DNA from: an uncultured Rhodocyclaceae bacterium
GTDB taxonomy: Bacteria; Pseudomonadota; Gammaproteobacteria; Burkholderiales; Rhodocyclaceae
Direction of reading: 5' to 3'
Assembly: GCA_903950295.1 (NCBI GenBank)
Contig: CAJBAP010000335.1
Span: 1 to 11,157, forward strand
Length of the DNA stretch: 11,157 nt
How positions within the stretch are numbered: position 1 is the first letter of the stretch; every line of letters starts with the position of its first letter. The position numbers and the translations under genes were made by a program. The notes under the pieces are model-generated. The model was not told where the DNA came from and did not search any database. It saw only the letters and a list, made by a program, of their open reading frames with translations. This document shows, piece after piece, positions 7,213 through 11,157 of the stretch.

Positions 7213-7246
7213 CCTGTTGCGAGAACAGGTATGAAAGTGCATACCT
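7213..7246 (-). promoter_or_regulatory. Two overlapping hairpins in the DUF1538-PII operon leader
   Basis: On the operon strand, AGGTATG (loop CACTTT) CATACCT forms a perfect 7-bp stem (7227-7246). CCTGTT (loop CTCGC) AACAGG forms a perfect 6-bp stem (7213-7229). The two share the three bases CCT at 7227-7229, so in RNA they exclude each other. They lie 49-82 nt upstream of the start codon. They could be a simple attenuation switch in the leader RNA, or two adjacent operators for dimeric repressors in DNA. No known riboswitch class is recognised. The stems are seen directly; the function is inferred. Confidence 0.4.
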
Positions 7247-7407
7247 TCGATAGGTTTTGACTTCGTATTGAAGCTTGGGCACTACTCTCTCGTTGACCGA
7301 GTAACGCACTGCCAAGCCAAGCTGTATGGCAGCAATGATTATTGAAGCCGACGGTGTTTGGAATCATTTCTAAGCATTGCCGGCGTCAGCTTGTGTGGCC
7401 GGCTCCT

Positions 7408-7430
7408 GCCGTCCCGCCAGCGCCGACTTT
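7408..7430 (-). repeat. Dispersed short repeat, copy E
   Basis: An exact core match on the - strand with AAA before it, 20 nt upstream of the ybhP start. With its flanks (TCCTG before and CTTAGAA after on the + strand, 7404-7441) it repeats the neighbourhood of copy C in the same orientation, forming the right boundary of the low-G+C block. The rest of the 7165-7450 intergenic stretch holds the leader hairpins of the divergent operon and no gene. Confidence 0.85.
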
Positions 7431-7436
7431 GCGGCT

Positions 7437-7448
7437 TAGAATCGCCGC
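7437..7448 (+). promoter_or_regulatory. Possible -10 box and start-proximal hairpin of ybhP
   Basis: TAGAAT at 7437-7442 resembles a sigma70 -10 element only 8 nt before the ATG at 7451, and no Shine-Dalgarno sequence is visible. It lies in the loop of a small inverted repeat, GCGGC (7431-7435) and GCCGC (7444-7448). If used, transcription would begin close to the start codon, giving a leaderless or nearly leaderless mRNA. No convincing -35 is seen, so this is tentative. Confidence 0.25.
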
Positions 7449-7450
7449 AA

Positions 7451-8206
7451 ATGCTCTCCATCGCTACCTGGAACATCCACAAGGGTTTCTCGCAGTTCAA
7501 CCGCCGCATGGTGGTGCATGAATTGCGTGAGCGTTTGCGTGCCTTGAATGCCGACATCGTCTTCTTGCAGGAGGTGCAGGGCCAGCACCTGCGCCATGCC
7601 GCGCAGCACGCCAACTGGCCGGTGCAGCCGCAGCACGAGTTTCTCGCGGAAGGGGTTTGGGGAAGCCATGCCTACGGCCACAACATGGTGTATGACCACG
7701 GCCACCACGGTAATGCGATCCTCGCGCGCTTTCCCATCACGGCTTCGCATAACCAGGATGTGACGCGCCTGCGCTTCGAGAAGCGCGGCCTGCTGCATTG
7801 TGCGATCGCCGTGCCGGGGTTGGCGCTGCCGCTGCATTGCGTCTGCGCACACCTCTCCCTTTTCGGCCGTTCGCGCCGCCATCAACTCGATGCTTTGGCG
7901 ACGCATATCGAAACCAGCGTGCCGCCGGAAGCCCCGCTCGTTATCGCCGGCGACTTCAACGACTGGCGCAACCGCGCCCACGAACTGCTGGCGACCCGCC
8001 TGGGACTAGCCGAAGTATTTGCCGGTGACGGCATTCGGCCATCGCGTAGTTTTCCTGCCGCGCTGCCGATCTTTCGCCTCGACCGCATCTATGTGCGCGG
8101 GCTGAAGCCGGAGGCAGGCATCGTGCATCATGGTTTGCCGTGGTCGGCGATTTCTGACCATGCCGCGCTCTCGGCGCGTTTTTCTTTCAAGCCTGTCGAA
8201 TCATGA
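7451..8206 (+). CDS. ybhP: Endonuclease/exonuclease/phosphatase-family protein YbhP
   Basis: A 251-aa EEP-fold (DNase I-like) metal-dependent phosphoesterase closely resembling E. coli YbhP. Visible motifs are TWNIHKG (6-12), FNRR, LQE with metal ligand E41, ANWP, HHGNAILAR (85-93), KRGLLHC, the catalytic-type H134 in CAHLSLFG, GDFNDWRN (167-174), FRLDRIYV (208-215) and the final ISDHAALSA (SDH 235-237). All catalytic residues of the fold appear intact. The ATG at 7451 is right before the first strand; the frame continues 31 codons upstream but through repeat copy E and non-conserved sequence. It overlaps clsB by 4 nt (ATGA), as part of the same conserved ybhP-clsB pair as in enterobacteria. 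This suggests a role in phospholipid headgroup or cardiolipin metabolism at the inner membrane; the substrate is unknown. Confidence 0.9.
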   Translation: MLSIATWNIHKGFSQFNRRMVVHELRERLRALNADIVFLQEVQGQHLRHAAQHANWPVQPQHEFLAEGVWGSHAYGHNMVYDHGHHGNAILARFPITASHNQDVTRLRFEKRGLLHCAIAVPGLALPLHCVCAHLSLFGRSRRHQLDALATHIETSVPPEAPLVIAGDFNDWRNRAHELLATRLGLAEVFAGDGIRPSRSFPAALPIFRLDRIYVRGLKPEAGIVHHGLPWSAISDHAALSARFSFKPVES

Positions 8207-9372
8207 GTGCCGAATTTCTGTCCGGCAACAAGATTGACCTGCTGGAATCCGGTGTGCAGTTCTTTCCTGCGCTGATCGCAGCCATTGATGCCGCCGTACA
8301 TGAGGTTCATCTCGAAACCTACATCTTTGCCGATGATGTCACCGGCCGCGCGGTGGTTGCCGCGCTGACGGCTGCAGCGCAGCGTGGCGTCACCGTCCGG
8401 GTGCTCGTCGATGGTTTTGGCGCGCGCGATTTCAGCCAGGACCTTGGCAGGGTGCTGCTGGATGCGGGCGTGACCGTCGAGGTTTATCGTGCCGAGTTGC
8501 CGCAGCTCAAATTGCGGCGTCACCGCCTGCGCCGTTTGCATCGCAAGCTTGCCGTCATCGATGGCCGCATTGCCTTCGTTGGCGGTATCAACGTCATCGA
8601 CGACGCGGATACGCCGGACCTGGGGCCGCGCTTTGACTACGCCGTGCGTGTTGTCGGCCCCCTGGTGGTGAAAATTCATGCCAGCGTACGGCACCTGTGG
8701 CGCCTGGTGGGCTGGGCGAAACTCCAACGCCGGCCGCCGGATAGCCTCGTCAGCCCGCGTGCGGCAGATGCGCCTGGTGGTGCGATGACGGCCGCTTTCC
8801 TGATCCGCGACAATCTGCGCCATCGCCGCGACATTGAGGATGCTTACCTCACTGCTATCGCGAATGCCCAAAATGACATTCTGCTGGCCAGCGCCTATTT
8901 TTTGCCCGGTCGGCGGTTTCGCCGTGCGCTGCTCGGCGCGGCAGCACGCGGCGTGCGCGTCACCATCCTGTTGCAGGGCCAGGTGGAATATGCCCTGCTG
9001 CATTACGCCACCCAGGCGCTCTACGGCACGTTGCTGGCCGGTGGGGTGCGCATCTTCGAATATGACGCAGGGTTTCTGCATGCCAAGGTGGGGGTGATCG
9101 ATGGTCACTGGGCGACGGTGGGGTCGTCGAACATCGACCCCTTCAGCCTGCTGCTGGCCCGCGAGGCAAATGTGGTGGTGCAGGATGCCGGCTTTGCGGC
9201 CGAACTATTTGCCAGTCTGCAGCGTGCCATCGACGGCAGCGCCCGCGAAGTCATCCATGCTGATCTGGCGCGCAGTGGCCTGCCGGCGCGCGCCATGCGC
9301 TGGTTTGCCTACAACATGGTGCGCCTGCTGGTGGGTTTTACGCGTTACGGCGGCAGCGATTACCGCGAGTAG
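8203..9372 (+). CDS. clsB: Cardiolipin synthase B (phospholipase D family)
   Basis: A 389-aa phospholipase-D superfamily enzyme. It carries both HKD motifs: H113-x-K115...D120 followed by GRIAFVGGIN, and H293-x-K295...D300 followed by GHWATVGSSNIDPFSLLLAREANVVV. The long second motif with SNxDxxSxxxNxE-like residues is typical of Cls enzymes. There are no N-terminal transmembrane helices, which fits ClsB (E. coli YbhO) rather than ClsA. ClsB makes cardiolipin from phosphatidylglycerol at the inner membrane. The ATG at 8203 overlaps the ybhP stop, so translation is probably coupled; no strong separate ribosome site is seen. The 3' end overlaps the convergent CoA-binding gene by 13 nt. Confidence 0.93.
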   Translation: MSAEFLSGNKIDLLESGVQFFPALIAAIDAAVHEVHLETYIFADDVTGRAVVAALTAAAQRGVTVRVLVDGFGARDFSQDLGRVLLDAGVTVEVYRAELPQLKLRRHRLRRLHRKLAVIDGRIAFVGGINVIDDADTPDLGPRFDYAVRVVGPLVVKIHASVRHLWRLVGWAKLQRRPPDSLVSPRAADAPGGAMTAAFLIRDNLRHRRDIEDAYLTAIANAQNDILLASAYFLPGRRFRRALLGAAARGVRVTILLQGQVEYALLHYATQALYGTLLAGGVRIFEYDAGFLHAKVGVIDGHWATVGSSNIDPFSLLLAREANVVVQDAGFAAELFASLQRAIDGSAREVIHADLARSGLPARAMRWFAYNMVRLLVGFTRYGGSDYRE

Positions 9373-9773
9373 AGCCGGTCATATTCGATTTTCGGGCAAC
9401 GATCCATCACCACATCGAGCCCGGCTGCCGATGCCTTTTCGGCTGCCTGCTGATTGACGATCCCCAGTTGTAGCCAGAGTGATTTCGCACCGATGGCGAT
9501 GGCGTCATCGGCGATTGGCGGGACATCGTCTGCGTTGCGAAAGACATCGACCATATCGACCTTGACGGGAATGCTCTTGAGATCCGCATAACAGCGCTGG
9601 CCGAGAATTTCGCTTTGTCCCGGATTGACGGGTATCACCGTGAAGCCCCGGGCCATCAGAAAGCACGCTACCCGGTTGCTCGGCCGATCTTCTTTCGGCG
9701 ACAGGCCGACCATGGCGATGACGCGATGGGTTTCGAGAATCCGGGTCAGACCGGCATCGTCGTTGATGATCAT
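9360..9773 (-). CDS. CoA-binding domain protein (YccU-like)
   Basis: A 137-aa single-domain protein of the CoA_binding_2 family, a Rossmann-like nucleotide/CoA-binding fold related to the CoA-binding part of succinyl-CoA synthetase. The signature is VIAMVGLSPKEDRPSNRVACFLM (18-40) followed by GFTVIPVNPG (43-52). Further conserved pieces are GQRCYADLKSIPVKVDMVDVFRN, AIAIGAKSLWLQLGIVN and the C-terminal GLDVVMDRCPKIEY (119-132). The protein is complete for the family. The function is not established; a CoA-related regulatory role is only inference. The ATG at 9771-9773 overlaps the gluQ stop (ATGA) with GAGGA upstream, so it is the second gene of a gluQ operon. Its 3' end runs 13 nt into the convergent clsB, leaving no room for a terminator between them. 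Confidence 0.9.
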   Translation of the reverse strand: MIINDDAGLTRILETHRVIAMVGLSPKEDRPSNRVACFLMARGFTVIPVNPGQSEILGQRCYADLKSIPVKVDMVDVFRNADDVPPIADDAIAIGAKSLWLQLGIVNQQAAEKASAAGLDVVMDRCPKIEYDRLYSR

Positions 9774-10756
9774 GGAAGATTTTCCTCATAAAAATCAGGA
9801 ACAGGTTGGATGAGGACGCGCGGTACCTTGTCCAGCTGCCAATGTGCCAACGCCCAGGCCAAAAAGTCGGCGCAGCCTCTGCGGGCCGCTTCCGGCCTGA
9901 TGGCCTCCCTGTTGGCGGGACGGCAACATGAGCGGCGCAATTCGGGCGGAGGATTCTGGCCGAGAAATGCCAGCGCGGCAAACAGCGCCGGGCCCGGGTT
10001 GCGGGCATCGACGGGTGCTGCGCGGGTCTGCTTCGACAATTTTTCACCGGCGGTATCGACCGCGACGGGCAGGTGCGCGTAGGTGGGTGTCCGCAGCCCC
10101 AGCAGACCTTGCAGGTAAATCTGGCGCGGCGTCGAGTGAATCAGGTCGGCACCGCGCACTACATGGTCGATGCCCTGATCGGCGTCATCGACGACGACGG
10201 CGAGTTGGTAGGCAAATAACCCATCGGCGCGTAGCAGTATGCAGTCGCCCACATCGCGCGGCAAGTTCTGGTTTTGTGGGCCTTGCAGGAGATCGTCGAA
10301 TGCCACCTCGCCCGTCAGCTGCAATCGCCATGCCCGTGCATCGCGTCCCGCCACCAGGCCAGCGCGGCAGGTGCCGGGATAGACCGGTGCGCCATCGATG
10401 CCTGCTGGAGCGCCGGCGAGTTCGCTGCGTGTGCAGCCGCAAGGGTAAAGCGCCCCCGCAGTTTTCAACTGCTCGAACACTGCGCGGTAGCGTTCGCCAC
10501 GCGTGCTTTGCGTCAGCACTACACCGTCCCACTCAAAGCCAAAGGCTTCGAGCGTGCTGAGAATCGAGTCGGCATGCTCCTGTTTGCAACGCGGCTGGTC
10601 GACGTCTTCCATGCGCATCAGCCAGCGCCCGCCGCGCGCACGTGCTTCGAGATAGCTGCCGAGCGCTGCGACCAGCGAGCCGAAATGCAGCGGCCCGGTT
10701 GGTGAGGGCGCGAAGCGTCCGCAGGGCCGCACGGGCGGAGTTGAAGGGGGTGTCAT
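9770..10756 (-). CDS. gluQ: Glutamyl-Q tRNA(Asp) synthetase, with in-frame repeat insertion
   Basis: GluQRS is a paralogue of the GluRS catalytic core that activates glutamate and attaches it to queuosine at the wobble base of tRNA(Asp). Visible features are GRFAPSPTGPLHFGSL with the HIGH-like HFGS at 24-27, the zinc site C106-x-C108...Y126...C130, and MRMEDVDQPR. Further on are GLFAYQLAVVVDDADQGIDHVVRGADL and KLSKQ (239-243) in place of KMSKS. There is no anticodon-binding domain, as expected. Length is 328 aa, longer than the roughly 290-310 usual. The excess maps to about 278-299 (RPANREAIRPEAARRGCADF), between NPPPEL and AWALAHW, which other members join by a short linker. That segment is encoded by the long form of the dispersed repeat. 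Reading frame and downstream conserved sequence are kept, so the gene is probably functional. Confidence 0.94.
   Translation of the reverse strand: MTPPSTPPVRPCGRFAPSPTGPLHFGSLVAALGSYLEARARGGRWLMRMEDVDQPRCKQEHADSILSTLEAFGFEWDGVVLTQSTRGERYRAVFEQLKTAGALYPCGCTRSELAGAPAGIDGAPVYPGTCRAGLVAGRDARAWRLQLTGEVAFDDLLQGPQNQNLPRDVGDCILLRADGLFAYQLAVVVDDADQGIDHVVRGADLIHSTPRQIYLQGLLGLRTPTYAHLPVAVDTAGEKLSKQTRAAPVDARNPGPALFAALAFLGQNPPPELRRSCCRPANREAIRPEAARRGCADFLAWALAHWQLDKVPRVLIQPVPDFYEENLP
9861..9924 (+). repeat. Long form of the dispersed repeat (copy F) inside gluQ
   Basis: The two halves of the short repeat, AAAAAGTCGGCGC at 9861-9873 and TGGCGGGACGGC at 9913-9924, are exact but separated by 39 bases (13 codons). 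The interior contains a perfect hairpin GGCCG-CTTC-CGGCC (9884-9897) and smaller ones. The short copies look like internal-deletion derivatives of this form, or this one has gained an insert. It encodes in-frame residues absent from the usual GluQ linker. Confidence 0.75.
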
Positions 10757-10843
10757 TGGCTACATTGATACCATGAATGCCCGGAACTGCCGCAAGCAGG
10801 TAGGATTCGCAGACTATTTACCAACGCAACCACGGAGCGCTGC

Positions 10844-11157
10844 ATGGCCACTATTAACCTCACTGCCGACAATTTCAAGGAAACCATTTCGGGACACGAC
10901 ATTGTGATTGTCGATTTCTGGGCGGAATGGTGCGGCCCTTGCCGTTCTTTTGCACCCGCCTTCGAGGCAGCCTCCGAAAAATATCCCGACATTGCTTTCG
11001 CCAAGGTTAATACCGAGGTGGAGCAGGAGATGGCTGGCGGTTTCAATATCCGCTCGATCCCGACGCTGATGGTGTTCCGCGAACAGGTGATTCTGTATGC
11101 GGAAGCCGGTGCGCTGTCGGCCGCCGCCCTCGATCAGCTGATTGAACAGGTGCGCTC
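10844..11157 (+). CDS. Thioredoxin family protein (3'-truncated)
   Basis: The first 104 codons of a thioredoxin-fold protein, running off the window end. After a short beta-alpha lead (MATINLTADNFKETI) comes the strand IVIVDFWAEWCGPC, with the redox motif W-C-G-P-C at about residues 28-32. Then come RSFAPAFEAASEKYPDIAFAKVNTE, the cis-proline RSIPTLMVF, and a final helix LSAAALDQLIEQVR. This is a single-domain cytosolic thioredoxin without signal peptide, reducing disulfides in client proteins. Only a few residues should be missing. The ATG at 10844 has GGAG six bases upstream (10834-10837). It is divergent from gluQ across an 87-nt gap in which I see no convincing promoter consensus. Having FAP rather than the K-x-I/L-AP of TrxA suggests a paralogue, not the housekeeping copy. 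Confidence 0.93.
   Translation, partial: MATINLTADNFKETISGHDIVIVDFWAEWCGPCRSFAPAFEAASEKYPDIAFAKVNTEVEQEMAGGFNIRSIPTLMVFREQVILYAEAGALSAAALDQLIEQVR

Noticed and set aside
10773..10904. Possible leader peptide frame upstream of the thioredoxin gene
   Set aside because: An ATG at 10773 opens a frame that runs into thioredoxin in another frame, without a ribosome site or conserved pattern; chance is enough.
1..11157. CRISPR array, tRNA, transposase or toxin-antitoxin pair
   Set aside because: No regularly spaced repeats, cloverleaf, transposase-like protein or paired small genes were seen. The dispersed repeats are far apart and in both orientations.

Overview
The window looks like a chromosomal stretch from a betaproteobacterium, probably of the Rhodocyclales/Nitrosomonadales type. 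This is inferred from the fairly high G+C, the style of the proteins (Lgt, GluQ, YbhP/ClsB) and tightly packed genes with 4-nt start/stop overlaps; there is no rRNA or marker gene to fix the taxon. No tRNA, rRNA, CRISPR array or transposase gene was seen.

Layout. (1) 2-1246 (+): C-terminal membrane half of the ferrous iron transporter FeoB, cut by the window start. (2) 1277-3677 (-): a translationally coupled trio read leftward, lgt (lipoprotein diacylglyceryl transferase), a VOC/glyoxalase-fold protein and a class I SAM methyltransferase; each junction is a 4-nt or 3-nt overlap. (3) 3720-7441: a visibly lower-G+C block bounded by near-identical direct repeats. It holds an orphan two-TM membrane protein (-), a tiny signal-peptide-like ORF, and a three-gene operon (-): a duplicated DUF1538 membrane transporter followed by two different PII-like signalling proteins. 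(4) 7451-9372 (+): ybhP (endonuclease/exonuclease/phosphatase fold) coupled to clsB (cardiolipin synthase B), the same pair as in E. coli. (5) 9360-10756 (-): gluQ (glutamyl-Q tRNA(Asp) synthetase) coupled to a small CoA-binding Rossmann protein. (6) 10844 to the edge (+): a thioredoxin, cut by the window end.

Two things stand out. First, a short dispersed repeat with core GTCGGCGCTGGCGGGACGGC, preceded by an A-run, occurs at least six times in 11 kb. Some copies are intergenic, one lies inside lgt, and one long form (39 extra bases) is an apparent in-frame insertion in gluQ. Two same-orientation copies bracket the low-G+C block. Second, the DUF1538 plus PII-like plus PII-like operon suggests an ion transporter gated by two divergent PII-like trimers. 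Its 5' leader carries two overlapping perfect hairpins that cannot form together.
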